From NCBI GenBank assembly GCA_028751875.1, contig CM054135.1, forward strand, positions 63,276,429 to 63,340,428: a stretch of DNA of 64,000 nucleotides, in the 5' to 3' direction. This document shows positions 12,581 to 22,555 of the stretch, piece by piece (position 1 is the first letter of the stretch; each line of letters starts with the position of its first letter). This DNA comes from Rapana venosa (Eukaryota > Mollusca > Gastropoda > Neogastropoda > Muricidae). Both the position numbers and the translations under genes were made by a program. The notes under the pieces are model-generated. The model was not told where the DNA came from, searched no databases, and was given only the letters and a program-made list of their open reading frames with translations.

Positions 12581-12674
12581 AGCAAAAGGGGGAGAAAAAA
12601 AAGCATGAATAAGCAACAACATTCATGCATTTTTATGTAAGATCACGACTAGTACAGTAAAACGGATAAACTGC

Positions 12675-12686
12675 CCGCGCGCGCGC

Positions 12687-12719
<33 letters not shown>

Positions 12720-12770
12720 CACACAACACACACACACACACACACTCTCTCTCTTCTCTCTCTCTGGGGG
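12675..12770. repeat. GC / ACGC / CA / CT compound microsatellite
   Basis: Consecutive CG, ACGC, CA and CT repeats followed by a G run (12776-12790). Alternating purine-pyrimidine sequence of this kind is a classic Z-DNA former. Confidence 0.9.
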
Positions 12771-12867
12771 AGTTTTGGGGGGGGGGGGAGGGTTTGTTGG
12801 GGGACTGTTTTGAAAAGGTTATTTCCCTTGTTTATTGTGAGACTGTATAGTATTGGGTTATTAATAT

Positions 12868-12950
12868 TAGAGTATCCTAACGGCGGGGACTGGATGTAAA
12901 AAAGCACAAGTGTGCTATTCATTATCCTCGAAATAAAAAATTTGTCATTT
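12868..12950 (+). repeat. SM module (short hairpin repeat)
   Basis: Contains GGGGACTGGATGTAAAAAAG, a small hairpin AGCACAAGTGTGCT, then TTCATTATCCTCGAAATAAA. The same module recurs at 13088-13152 (minus), 13287-13385 (minus), 56165-56265 and 61215-61310, and inside R repeats at 21.4 and 29.75 kb. Confidence 0.8.
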
Positions 12951-12960
12951 TGTCATTGTC

Positions 12961-13054
12961 CACTTCTCTCTCCCTCTCTCTCTCTCTCCTCTCTCTCGCT
13001 CTACTCTCATCTCTCCTCTCTCTCTCTCATCTCTCTCTCTCTCTCTCTCTCCAC
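12961..13054. repeat. CT microsatellite
   Basis: Pyrimidine-only CT repeat with small interruptions, directly after the SM module. Confidence 0.95.
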
Positions 13055-13087
13055 ATCACATCACATACATCATACATCAAACCAAAT

Positions 13088-13152
13088 TATTTTATTTCGA
13101 GTATTGAATCAGCACTCTGTGCTTTTTCTTACATCCAGTCCCCGCCTTAATG
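13088..13152 (-). repeat. SM module, inverted
   Basis: On the minus strand it reads GGCGGGGACTGGATGTAAG, the hairpin GCACAGAGTGC, then a shortened ATACTCGAAATAAAA tail. Confidence 0.75.
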
Positions 13153-13188
13153 ATTTTATGTCCTCAACAGGGCAAGGCTATCAGGTAA

Positions 13189-13223
13189 CACACACACACA
13201 CACCCCACACACACACAGAGGGG

Positions 13224-13266
<43 letters not shown>

Positions 13267-13292
13267 GAGGAGAGAGAGAGAGAGAGAGAGAG
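13189..13292. repeat. CA then GA microsatellite
   Basis: Short CA repeat (about 13190-13219) running into a GA repeat (13221-13292). Confidence 0.9.
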
Positions 13293-13385
13293 AAATTCTT
13301 TATTTCGAGGATAATGAATAAGCACCCGTGTGCTTTTTTTTTACATCCAGTCGCAGCCCTTAGGGATATATATGATAATAAAATA
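13287..13385 (-). repeat. SM module, inverted
   Basis: On the minus strand: ATATCCCTAAGGGCTGCGAC, GGATGTAAAAAAAAAGCAC, a GTGC hairpin arm and ATTCATTATCCTCGAAATAA. Its tail ends in a GA/CT microsatellite, as does the plus copy at 12868-12950. Confidence 0.8.
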
Positions 13386-13546
13386 AAATAAAACCCATAG
13401 CAATACACTCACACAGTATATGGAAAAAAAAATCTACACAAAAATCCCCACAAAAAGTCACCCAAGAGAGAGAGAGAGAGATTGGTCGTGACTGAATTTT
13501 CTGTAGTAGACTTCATCAATATTCTGGTGTTAATGACGACGCTTTT

Positions 13547-13583
13547 CTTTTTCATTCATTCATTCATTCATTCATTCATTCAT
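13547..13583. repeat. ATTC microsatellite
   Basis: About nine ATTC units in a row. Confidence 0.95.
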
Positions 13584-13849
13584 CGTTTATGCTAAGAATC
13601 AACTTCTATGACCTGATTTAACCGCGTGTCATAAGTGAAAGGTCAAATTCGAATAGTGCCAGTTGTCGGTGCTCTTCCTCGCACCGAAGAAGGAACAAGT
13701 TTTAAATTAAAAAAATTCAGTCAATTCATATAGCGCCAAATATAACTCTTTTCAACTATTTGTTAATATGAAATATACATGTTCTTGGTCATAGGTTAAA
13801 CTGCAATGATATTGATGACATCATCTACGTACTACATTATAATAATCAA

Positions 13850-14134
13850 TCCGTTTTTCGCCTTGTTATATTACGCCGCATTTTCCGGAAGTAACATTCT
13901 CTGCTAGCCTAGGTCTTGCTGTCTGCTGAGGGAAAGAAAGAAAAGGCGACAGTCGCTTCCAGAGGGCTGAAAAAGAAAATTATTCAAAGGTAGGCGCACA
14001 TAATTGTGTAGTGTACTTATTGCTTCTGTGTGTGGCTTGAAAATCTTGTGATTTGTTTCTTTTAAATTGGAAAATGTTTTCGCTTCACCTTCTTTTTCCC
14101 CAAGATTGACTCATCCTTGAGGCCCCTCAGCCGT
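13850..14134 (+). promoter_or_regulatory. Candidate promoter and untranslated first exon
   Basis: A perfect ETS-type site CCGGAAGT (13885-13892) sits in a short CpG-containing stretch, as in many housekeeping promoters. Just downstream, a purine-rich segment with no ATG ends in TTCAAAG followed by GTAGGC, a fair 5' splice site at 13989/13990. A pyrimidine tract ending CTTTTTCCCCAAG gives a candidate 3' splice site at 14105, only 115 bp on. The candidate exon then runs straight into the N gap, so no protein can be read. This is pattern inference only. Confidence 0.3.
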
Positions 14135-14634
14135 NNNNNNNNNNNNNNNNNNNNNNNNNNNNNNNNNNNNNNNNNNNNNNNNNNNNNNNNNNNNNNNNNN
14201 NNNNNNNNNNNNNNNNNNNNNNNNNNNNNNNNNNNNNNNNNNNNNNNNNNNNNNNNNNNNNNNNNNNNNNNNNNNNNNNNNNNNNNNNNNNNNNNNNNNN
14301 NNNNNNNNNNNNNNNNNNNNNNNNNNNNNNNNNNNNNNNNNNNNNNNNNNNNNNNNNNNNNNNNNNNNNNNNNNNNNNNNNNNNNNNNNNNNNNNNNNNN
14401 NNNNNNNNNNNNNNNNNNNNNNNNNNNNNNNNNNNNNNNNNNNNNNNNNNNNNNNNNNNNNNNNNNNNNNNNNNNNNNNNNNNNNNNNNNNNNNNNNNNN
14501 NNNNNNNNNNNNNNNNNNNNNNNNNNNNNNNNNNNNNNNNNNNNNNNNNNNNNNNNNNNNNNNNNNNNNNNNNNNNNNNNNNNNNNNNNNNNNNNNNNNN
14601 NNNNNNNNNNNNNNNNNNNNNNNNNNNNNNNNNN
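14135..14634. other. Assembly gap (500 N)
   Basis: Exactly 500 N, the same length as the second gap at 63265-63764. A fixed-size placeholder is likely, with the true distance unknown. Confidence 0.99.
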
Positions 14635-14640
14635 ACCTTA

Positions 14641-14671
14641 CCCCCCCCCCCCCCACCACTCCCCACCCCCC

Positions 14672-14704
<33 letters not shown>

Positions 14705-14713
14705 CCCCCCCAC
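14641..14713. repeat. C-rich homopolymer tract at gap edge
   Basis: Nearly pure cytosine run with a few A and T interruptions bordering the gap. It is probably why the assembly broke here. Confidence 0.95.
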
Positions 14714-14867
14714 CCTTGGCATGTTTCCTTGTTGTAATATTGTTTTAATCAATGCACCATTTCACCATTATTGTAATAGATTTTTGTAAACAGTCTTTTT
14801 TTTTAAACTCTAGCAGACGCCGTTGTACTCATCACAGTGACTATCAGTCATCCACTGTTTAGTTGTC

Positions 14868-14923
14868 TTGTTTGTATGAATGTGGGCAGGGCTACTTTTT
14901 GTATGAATGTGGGCAGGGCTACT
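14868..14923. repeat. Tandem duplication of a 29-bp unit
   Basis: TTTGTATGAATGTGGGCAGG plus GCTACTT occurs twice in direct succession, followed by unrelated sequence. Confidence 0.9.
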
Positions 14924-14973
14924 TATGTGTTAGATATCCCAGTGCGTAAGTATGGTACACCAGTGGGATCAAA

Positions 14974-15030
<57 letters not shown>

Positions 15031-15146
15031 GTTTGTGTTTGTTGTTGTTTTTTCGTTTTTGGTCTTTTTATTTTTTTTTATCGCTTTCTCATTGATTGGA
15101 TTTTGTTGGTGCCAGATTGGATTTTGTTGATGCCAGATTTAGATTG

Positions 15147-15225
<79 letters not shown>

Positions 15226-15232
15226 CTCTCTC

Positions 15233-15265
<33 letters not shown>

Positions 15266-15267
15266 AC
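14974..15267. repeat. CT and CA microsatellites with a small tandem duplication
   Basis: CT repeats at 14974-15028 and 15151-15240, then CA at 15241-15267. Between them, GATTGGATTTTGTTGGTGCC is tandemly repeated with minor change (about 15092-15137). Confidence 0.95.
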
Positions 15268-15507
15268 GCATCAAACTAGCGTTGTATATGTTTGGTTGAA
15301 ATTATTAGTTGTGATTATTAAAGACAGTCCCTTCTCAGGGCATGGGTGTATGAAAAAAAGTATGTCAATACTTACTGTTACCCTTGGGAATAAAGATTAT
15401 CAACCAATCAATCTGTGATTGCCTGTCTGTCTGCCTGCCTGTGTACTTTGGCTGGCTGCTGTCTGTCTGTCTGTATTTATCTATCTATCCATCTATCTTT
15501 CTGTGTT

Positions 15508-15557
<50 letters not shown>
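15508..15557. repeat. AAT microsatellite
   Basis: About 16 AAT units. They abut the 3' tail of the inverted R repeat, so they may be its insertion tail. Confidence 0.95.
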
Positions 15558-15558
<1 letters not shown>

Positions 15559-15790
15559 TATGGAATTTATAAAGCGCTGAATCTTGTAAAGCAACAAATC
15601 AAAGCCCTCAGATGACTTTTTTTTAATTTATGCGTGTGTATGCGGGTTTTTAAATTTTGTCATCTGTTCCCACCGGCACACAATGGCCTACTCTTTCGAA
15701 CAGCGGAACAGGATTTAACGTGTGCGCAAGATGTTCTGCATGCGTTCGCACACGGGGCCTCGGTTTATAGTCTCATCCGTGTTTTGCATG
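15556..15790 (-). repeat. R repeat, inverted, lacking the SM module
   Basis: On the minus strand it opens with GATGAGACTATAAACCGAGG, then the GTGTGCGAACGCATGC block, GTTAAATCCTGTTCCGCT and the GGCCATTGTGTGCCGGTGGG block. It passes directly from CCGCATACACACGC to TCATCTGAGGGCTTTGATTT and the GCGCT-TATAAATTCC tail. The other copies carry the SM module at that junction. Confidence 0.85.
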
Positions 15791-15944
15791 CAAGCACTTG
15801 ATTCATTAATTTTCTCAAAAGATTACTGATGCTATCGACATTAAAGTCAGTACAGAACGTCTTGTTGATCTTAACTGTCTGTATGCTCAGAAAGATGATA
15901 ATGTTAAGTTTATTCAATGTCTTAATAGCTACCAGTACATAACC

Positions 15945-16085
15945 ATCACGTGTGTATGTGTGTGGGGGGAGATTGGGGGGGGGGGGTGCGTGCATGCGTG
16001 CGTGCGTGCGTGCGTGCGTGTGTGTGTGTGTGTGTGCAGTGTTTCATATTGTACCTATCTTGTCAGTCTAAAAATGGGGACTGTG

Positions 16086-16117
<32 letters not shown>

Positions 16118-16290
16118 TGCGTGCATGCATGTGTTTGTGATATTTTTTGTTTGAAGTTTGGAATGTTTATACCAATATGAAATGTAGCTGTCTTGTGTCT
16201 TTCGAGATCATGATTCGTATTAATGTGCTTGTCAGTATCGTAATTGCCCTTCTGTGGGTGATTACAGCGTTTTTGACTTGACTTGACCTG
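15945..16290 (+). mobile_element. 3' UTR of LINE family L-A (5'-truncated)
   Basis: GT/GC-rich microsatellite part (15950-16105) followed by the L-A end: an ATATGAAATGTAGCTGTC block, TCTTTCGAGATCATGATT, GCTTGTCAGTATCGTAATTG, GATTACAGCG, then TTTGACTTGACTTGACCTGACCTG. It matches 18690-19215 and 51340-51935 in order. Confidence 0.8.
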
Positions 16291-16310
16291 ACCTGCACTT
16301 AGTCATTTTA

Positions 16311-16600
16311 GATCAGGGGCCAAAGCTGATCAGACTCTTGCCTTCAGGCCCAGAAACATTGGTTGCTAATAGTTGTTCAGCTTCACTTTCTGCTGAGATC
16401 CCTGCTGCAGTTGCTGTCAACTTTGTTGCAGTTGCTGTCAATTTTGTTGCAGTTGCTGACAACTTTACATCCATTCCTGATGATGAACTGGATGATGTCA
16501 CGGAAAGCAGCACTGTCTAGTTAAAGACTCCTTCTGACTTTGCACTGTGTGTGTGTGTGTGTGTGAATGAAGGTGTACATCAGCTCTATACATTAAAAAG
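16311..16600 (+). CDS. Possible terminal coding exon with a 7-residue repeat
   Basis: An open frame running through 16338-16520 ends with the stop TAG. It translates to a Ser/Ala-rich stretch, three 21-bp repeats (16407-16469) encoding AVAVNFV-like heptads, and an acidic end SIPDDELDDVTESSTV. A pyrimidine-poor but possible acceptor (CATTTTAGATCAG) precedes it, and ATTAAA lies near 16591, so a last exon plus poly(A) site is conceivable. It could belong with the promoter-like region at 13.9 kb across the gap. I recognise no family, there is no in-frame ATG, and chance or repeat origin is equally possible. Confidence 0.2.
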
Positions 16601-17440
16601 CAAAATGTGAAATCCTGGAGCCGTGCTTTTGTATTAGATAAACAAAGCGACATTTTTTTTCAAACGCTTATGTATGACAAATTATGCCAAAAATCTAGTA
16701 TCAATCATTGCTGTTTGTATTCTTGCAATAATTTTTTATGCCACAAAGAAATAATGTACAATCAATTAAGAGCTGCTTCAAAAGTAAGAAGGCAAAGAGG
16801 TAGAGATGTGCTACTTTTGTTGGGTCTTTGATAAGTGGACCATATATCTTTCATCACCAAAATAAGTGGGAAACAATTGGCCAGTATGGTGTTTCCCATG
16901 CCAATATTGTAGAGGAGGGTCCAAAGTATGTGTATGCCAAAATTCAGGCGGTCACTCTCATTTGCAGGGTTTGACCAATATTCTTGCATTGGCAGCTGGA
17001 CTACACAGTTTCTGATTCTTAAATATGGCCAGACATTTAAATGAATTGGGAAGGTCAAAATTAGCATAAAGTAGTGTATGCTTACTTTCAGTTGTGGTAT
17101 TTATCCCTAGATCTAATCCTACATCGCACCAGTAGCAACGCCATTTGCATGAAGTCTGCTAGGGTGCTCACACAAAAGTGGTTACCCAGTTAGGCATATT
17201 TTCAGTTTTAACTATTTTGAAGTTTTACTCGTTATTTCTATAATTTTATGACAAAAGGGGCTCCTGATTTTTAAACTTATCCATATCAAAGAACAGAGAT
17301 GGTTTTTAAAAAAAAATAGTACAAAGTTAATGTCATGAAGTTCTTTTAGGCTAGGGGGAAAGTGGAAACGTGAAACACCCCCCAGGCTGTGTGTGTCAGA
17401 GGTTGGCAGTCGGTGGCTTCTGGGAGGGTCCAGACTTATC
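16601..17440. other. No gene seen; possible LINE 5' region
   Basis: Unassigned. The segment 16888-16959 resembles 17530-17602 (TTTCCCA-GC-AATATTGT, GTCC-AAGTAT-TGTATGC, CACTCTC), about 640 bp apart. This suggests a repeated 5' UTR unit upstream of the L-A copy. Confidence 0.4.
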
Positions 17441-19215
17441 TATCTCAAACCCAAAGTGTCAAGATCGTCCAGTTCCAGAGGTGTTGTGTAACTTAATTGT
17501 TTACCATGTCTCCCACAGGACACAGATTCATTGTTTCCCACGCGAATATTGTTCACAATGGTCCTAAGTATATGTATGCAAACTGGCTTCCCATCACTCT
17601 CTAAGTCGCTTAGAAAAGTCTTGGCAGTGAACTTTCCTTTGAAAATTCTTCCAACTGCCACCAAGACTGATAGGATTTGGAAGAACATCAAAAAAAAGAA
17701 AAAGAGGAAAGAAATGTGGCATGAGACAAAGACTGAAAACATTCAAATCATCCAAAACCCTGCTACCAACAGTCATACTGTCCAATGTCTAATCCCTTGG
17801 ACCAAAGACAAATGAGCTTCAGGCAAATGTTAATTATATGCATGAGTACAGCTGGCCTGCTCACTTTGACAGAAACCTAGCTGACAGACAGTGTACCCAG
17901 CAGTGAGCTGTCTATAAATAGCTTTGAACAGCCTATTCCTCCGGACAGAGACAAACGTGCCACATGGGAAAGAACAGGGTGGTGACCTCTGTTTCTACAT
18001 CAACAAGAAATGGTGTAAGGATGTAACCATTCGGCCTCTTTGTGTGTGGAAGACATAGAACAGTTGACCATACCACCTCCAGTGGGAATTCCCACAACTA
18101 TTTTTTACCCTAGTCTATAATTATTCATCCCAAAGCTAATGTGACCAGAGCATCCAAACATATTTTAAATCACCTGCATTTGTTAGATTCCATATGCCCT
18201 GATGCTCCTAAGTTCATCCTGAGTGATTTTAACAGCTGTTTACTCAGTAAAATGCTGAAGAATTATGAACAGTAGGTGACCTACCCCCTATGCAGAAATA
18301 TGACCGTCAACTTGTGCTACAAGTCCTACATAGAGAGTGTTCTAAGTTTTGCTTTCATCTGTTGGTACAACAAACTAAGTGTTAAAAACAAGAATAGTCT
18401 TCGGAGAATTTTGTTAGAATCTGCTCAAAAATAATTGGAGAAGAACAAAGAGATCTCAAGCCGTACTGGGATCAGCAACTTGTGTGCAAAGCGACTGCCA
18501 TCTTGGCTGATCCATCCCATGCTATCTCTTGGAATTTCAGTTATTGCCTTCAGGACACCCTTTCAGTGCTCCAACTGTAAAACAAATAGAAAAAGAAATT
18601 TGTTTGTTCCAGTAGTCATTCAAATTCTAAATTCAAAACAGCACTGACCAAACAGTCTTACATTCTCTGATATACCTCCCTGATTGTCAAGTGTGTGTGT
18701 GTGTGTGTGGTCATGAAAATAAGTACTCCTGTATCTTACTTTTGGCCTAAATGATTTTTAAATTGTGTGTGGTAAGTTTATGTCTATACTATTACTAGTC
18801 AATGGATATTATGGTGTGTGCGCGCATGTGTGTGTGTGCATGTGTGTGTTTACTAGTTGATAGTCTTTATAAGATTGTATTCATATATTGGTGCTTTGTA
18901 TGGGTGTGCATGCGTGTGTGAGTGGGCGGGTGTGCGCGCGTAAATAATAAGTTCATATGTCTTTTCCAATTTTTTTTTTTTTTTACATTGTATTCCTACA
19001 TTGATGTGTGTGTGCCTGGGTTTGTGTGTGGGTGATTTTTTTTTGTTTGGTTTTTTTTTTGGGGGGGGGGGGTGGGGCAAGCTATCTTGGAATGTTCATA
19101 ACAATTTGAAATGTATTTTTCTTGTGTCTTTTGAGATAATTATTCGTATCAATGTGCCTGTCAGTATTGTAATTGCCCTTCATGAGATGATTAAAGTGTT
19201 TTGGACTTGACTTGA
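17441..19215 (+). mobile_element. Internally deleted LINE, family L-A (Rex1/CR1/L2-like), copy 1
   Basis: The endonuclease part (about 17690-18270) translates in shifting frames to LTFDRNLADRQ-like sequence, GGDLCFYINKKWCKDVTI, LPREF-like, and IHPKANVTRASKH, ending in the catalytic motif ILSDFNSC (about 18213-18236). After about 18300 it jumps directly to the far C-terminus of RT: NKLSVKNKNSLRRILLESAQ, IIGEEQRDLKPYWDQQ, ADPSHALSWNFSYCLQ and KFVCSSSHSNSK. All of the RT palm is therefore deleted. The 3' UTR holds GT repeats and ends in GGACTTGACTTGAC. The copy at 49770-51935 aligns along its length. Confidence 0.85.
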
Positions 19216-19870
19216 CTCTCACTACAACTGCCTACTCGTGTCCGCCTGGAAGGCTGGCTGATCGCTTACAACGTTCAGTGGCCTGTGAGCCCGCCATTAA
19301 CTCACTCTCTTTAACCTTTTTGATAATCTTAGCCGGGCGCTAACCTGTTTCTGAGGTTGACGTTCGTTGCTAATAAACAATGAAAGACAGCTCGCTGACG
19401 AAATTGACGTGTCGTAATCTATGTGGCGGTCTTTCTTTCGTTTATCAGTAGGGGGGGGGAACCAAAGCGTGAATGGGACAGCGTACGAATTCATGAAAAC
19501 TAAAACAAAAGAGGATTGAATTGGACAGTGTTCTTCATAAAGTCTATAAAATAATGACGTAGTTTTGTTTTACATCACAAGTGCAGGGTATATTTTCAGT
19601 ACATATGCAAAAGTAGTCTGCATGGATTATACAAATTGTTCTTATTCGGAAAGACTGACTGACAGACAGAGACAGCTGTAACTGTCCATTGTCATTAGTT
19701 ATGTATTATTCTCTTTTAGTAGCTAGATTTTCCACATAATAACAGTAAACGAGCACATAGAAACAGACAGCAAGTACACTGCTTATGGTGTTTGTTTTGT
19801 TTTGTTTGTTTTATCTTTGTTTAATGTTCATTCACTACTTGTTGAAAAGGACACACCCACATTCAAACCA
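19216..19870. other. No gene seen; CpG-containing
   Basis: Unassigned. The part 19240-19500 has more CpG than its surroundings. No splice-site and open-frame combination is convincing. Confidence 0.4.
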
Positions 19871-19871
19871 A

Positions 19872-19872
<1 letters not shown>

Positions 19873-19904
<32 letters not shown>
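19873..19904. repeat. CT microsatellite
   Basis: Pure CT run of about 30 bp. Confidence 0.95.
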
Positions 19905-19907
<3 letters not shown>

Positions 19908-19929
19908 GTATGTATATTAATATACTCCC

Positions 19930-20165
19930 AACTAACTACAGAAGAGGTCTTACTGGGGAAGAATATATAACATCAGCAACTGATGTTATGAACTGCTGAT
20001 AGTCGTATAAAACTTCTTGAACAGTGGCATATTTACATGAATATCTATTCCTCTTCCTTTTAAACAGGCCAGTAAGGATTGGGCAATCAAACAATAAATG
20101 GTGGATTGAAAGCCATTGAGAACAACATGTCACATTTTTAGAATGGTATTCTATGCATTTTGCCT
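19930..20165 (-). mobile_element. LINE C-terminal fragment with zinc-knuckle-like end
   Basis: A minus-strand open frame (20133-19936) reads TCCSQWLSIHHLLFDCPIL, then KRKRNRYSCKYATVQEVLYD and ends VIYSSPVRPLL. The C-C-H-H-C spacing followed by CPIL and a short tail is the usual end of LINE polyproteins (an RNase H or RT C-terminal zinc finger). Nothing of the upstream RT is recognisable, so it is a short relic. The clade is not resolved. Confidence 0.55.
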
Positions 20166-20774
20166 CAGTTTATATATTACAGTTTCTAGTTTCCATGAGC
20201 AAGAAATATTTTTAAAGTGTCTTTTCTTCATTTTGGAATGCTTACCTATGGCATACTAGCTTACATCAAGCAAATAGCCTGACATATATAAAATATTTTT
20301 TTAAAGGTGGGGGGGGGGGGGGGGGGGGTATTATCAGAAAGGTACATAGTGGGATTCATAATCATTTCAGTTTATGGATATTAAAATGAATACCCTCTTA
20401 TGATTAATTAAAGAGGGCTGTGTGCGCGCTAGATGGTGGGTAGGGCATGGGGATGTGGGTCAGGGTTTAAAAACCAAATATTCATCCTGTCGTTTTAAAA
20501 GATTTGAAAGGTAGTTTTCTCATAGTTTTCTTTTTCTGTCTTTAATTTTTCTTCCTTTTTTTTTTTTTACACCATGTATCAAGTTGGGCATACCCCCCAC
20601 CCCACCACACCCCTACGTGTGTCATTAAAAGTGATCCACCTTTTCAACAATAACAAAAAAGGAAAAGTCCTTAAAACAAAACATGCATTTATTCATTTTG
20701 GGGGGCATTTATATATTTCTTTGGCATCTATACATTTTTTTGGCATTTATAAATCTTTGTCATCTATCTAAACC
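20166..20774. other. No gene seen; poly-G tract
   Basis: AT-rich unassigned sequence with a G run at about 20309-20329. Confidence 0.45.
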
Positions 20775-20794
20775 ATTGGGTGGTGGTGGGAGCC

Positions 20795-20850
20795 GGATAT
20801 AAGCAAGCCCACGAGTGCTTATTCATTATCCTTGAAATAAAAGAATATGA
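20795..20850 (+). repeat. SM module, decayed
   Basis: A GGATATAAGCAAGCCCACGA block followed by GTGCTTATTCATTATCCTTG and AAATAAAAG. Only the hairpin and tail are preserved. Confidence 0.6.
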
Positions 20851-20883
20851 TTTGTTGTATTTTAGGTCTTGTTATTATTTGGG

Positions 20884-21167
20884 CAGGGAGGCACCGTGGT
20901 CGAGTGGTTTAGGCGGTCAATTCGTGATCCAGAGGTCGCGGGTTCGATCCCCGCTCGGCTCGGTGTTGTGTCCTTGGGAAAGACACTTTACTCCTATTTT
21001 CCTCACTCCACCCAGGTGTACAAGTGGGTACCAGCTCTGCTGGGGAAGTATCTGGCGACAGACTAGCGTCCTGTCACAGGGGTGGTGAAAAACCATCAGT
21101 TCGCTTAACGCTACAGAAACCGGGATAAGCTCCGGCTCTATGGGCCTTCTGGCTCGAAAGAACATAC
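20884..21167 (+). mobile_element. Full-length tRNA-derived SINE (type S1) with target-site duplication
   Basis: The A box TGGTCGAGTGG (20897-20907) and the perfect B box GGTTCGATCCC (20941-20951), about 33 bp apart, mark a tRNA-derived polymerase III promoter. The body continues with GTGTACAAGTGGGTACCAGC, TCCTGTCACAGGGGTGG and GCTCTATGGGCC, ending AACATAC. It is flanked by an 11-bp direct repeat TATTATTTGGG (20873-20883 and 21168-21178), proof of insertion by target-primed reverse transcription. Length is 284 bp. The copy at 22205-22448 is nearly identical. Confidence 0.92.
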
Positions 21168-21224
21168 TATTATTTGGGTGTTTTGGGTTTGTTTGTTTTA
21201 TGGAAGCGATATTTAGGTTATATA

Positions 21225-21535
21225 CGTTGTTTAAATCCTTTGGATGAGACTATAAACCGAGGCCCCGTGTGCGAACGCATGCAGAACATCTTGCCCACAT
21301 GTTAAATCCTGTTCCGCTTTTCGAAAGAGTAGGCCATTGTGTGCCGGTGGGAACAGATGACAGAATTTACAAAACCGCATACACACGGGGACTGGATGTT
21401 TTTTAAAAAAAAGTGAAAGCACATGAGTGTTTATTCCATTATCCTTGGAAAAAAAAAATCATCTGAGCACTTTGATTTGTTGCTTTACAAGATTTAGCTC
21501 TATATAAATTCCAATTATTATTATTTAAATCTCAA
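21225..21535 (+). repeat. R repeat with SM-like insert
   Basis: The cleanest full copy: GATGAGACTATAAACCGAGG, the GCGAACGCATGCAGAACATC block, GTTAAATCCTGTTCCGCTTT, GGCCATTGTGTGCCGGTGGG, and CGCATACACACGGGGACTGG. The SM part (to about 21455) follows, then TTTGATTTGTTGCTTTACAA, AGCTCTATATAAATTCC and an ATT-type tail. Confidence 0.85.
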
Positions 21536-22204
21536 TTTGTGTATTTTAATGTAGTTTATGTGTGGTGATATGTTGTGTATATGAATGTATTGCTATAGAC
21601 TTTTTGTTATAATGTAAAGCTCTTTGTACTACCCATATAAAAGAGAAGGAATCTCTCTCTCTTCAGATATTTCTTTTTTAATATACTATTTGTTCTTGTT
21701 GAATTTGAGCGGGGGGTTTGTGGTTAATTCTGTCACTTAGATGTCATATGTTGTTTCTTCTTACAAGTTACTTTCTCCACAATCATTCTTTCATAAATTC
21801 ATGCCAGTATAACTGAAGTTAAAATGACCAAACACAAAAAGTAATGATGATGATGATAATGATGGTTTGGGTGTATGTATATGTGCATGTGGTATGTGTG
21901 TGTGTATGTGTGTAGTGTATGTAATGTAGTGTAGCGTGTTGTTTTTGTTGTTGCTGCTGCTATTGTCGTTCAAGGGGAAAGACTACTGCTTTCATTTCTG
22001 CTTCCCCAACTGGGAAAAAAACCAAAGAAATGTTACCCTATAGGCATATAACGCCCTATCCTCCCCTGAAACAAACACTTTCTGGGCTCACATATGGAAT
22101 ACTCATAGCTTTAATGCCCCATCCAGAAGCATGGGTGTTTTTTTTATTAACTTAGCCTTGAATGAACTATGTAACAGGAGATCTTTGCACCTGTCCACTT
22201 TTAT
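21536..22204. other. No gene seen
   Basis: Single-copy-looking AT-rich sequence with a GT-rich stretch near 21870-21925. Confidence 0.45.
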
Positions 22205-22448
22205 CGTGATCCAGAGGTCGCGGGTTCGATCCCCGCTCGGCTCGGTGTTGTGCCCTTGGGAAAGACACTTTACTCCTATTTTCTTCACTCCACCCAGGTG
22301 TACAAGTGGGTACCAGCTCTGCTGGGGAAGTATCTGTGACAGACTAGCGTCCTGTCACAGGGGTGGTGAAAAACCATCAGTTCGCTTAACGCTACAGAAA
22401 CCGGGATAAGCTCTGGCTCTATGGGCCTTCTGGCTCGAAAGAACATAC
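22205..22448 (+). mobile_element. 5'-truncated SINE S1, copy 2, with target-site duplication
   Basis: Starts at the base equivalent to 20923 of copy 1, so the first 39 bp including the A box are gone. The B box GGTTCGATCCC is intact (22223-22233). Only about five differences from copy 1 over 244 bp are visible. A 13-bp direct repeat TGTCCACTTTTAT flanks it (22192-22204 and 22450-22462). The truncation happened at insertion, since the duplication abuts the shortened end. Confidence 0.92.
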
Positions 22449-22555
22449 TTGTCCACTTTTATGAATGGCTGATTGTGTTTCTGTGACAGTCAAGATTTGT
22501 CAATAGTAACACTAATCCAATCAAGCGCAATCATAACTTGCATGAATTGATAGAT

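Noticed and set aside
14111..14752. Long open frames across the N gap
   Set aside because: They exist only because N codons were translated; the visible ends are poly-G or poly-P from a C run.
19968..19986. Small hairpin AACATCAG-CAA-CTGATGTT as a regulatory element
   Set aside because: It lies within the LINE C-terminal coding fragment, and 9-bp arms can arise by chance.
20884..20960. A functional tRNA gene
   Set aside because: It has A and B boxes, but the sequence continues as a SINE body, is duplicated nearby and has a target-site duplication, and the head does not close into a full acceptor stem that I can pair.
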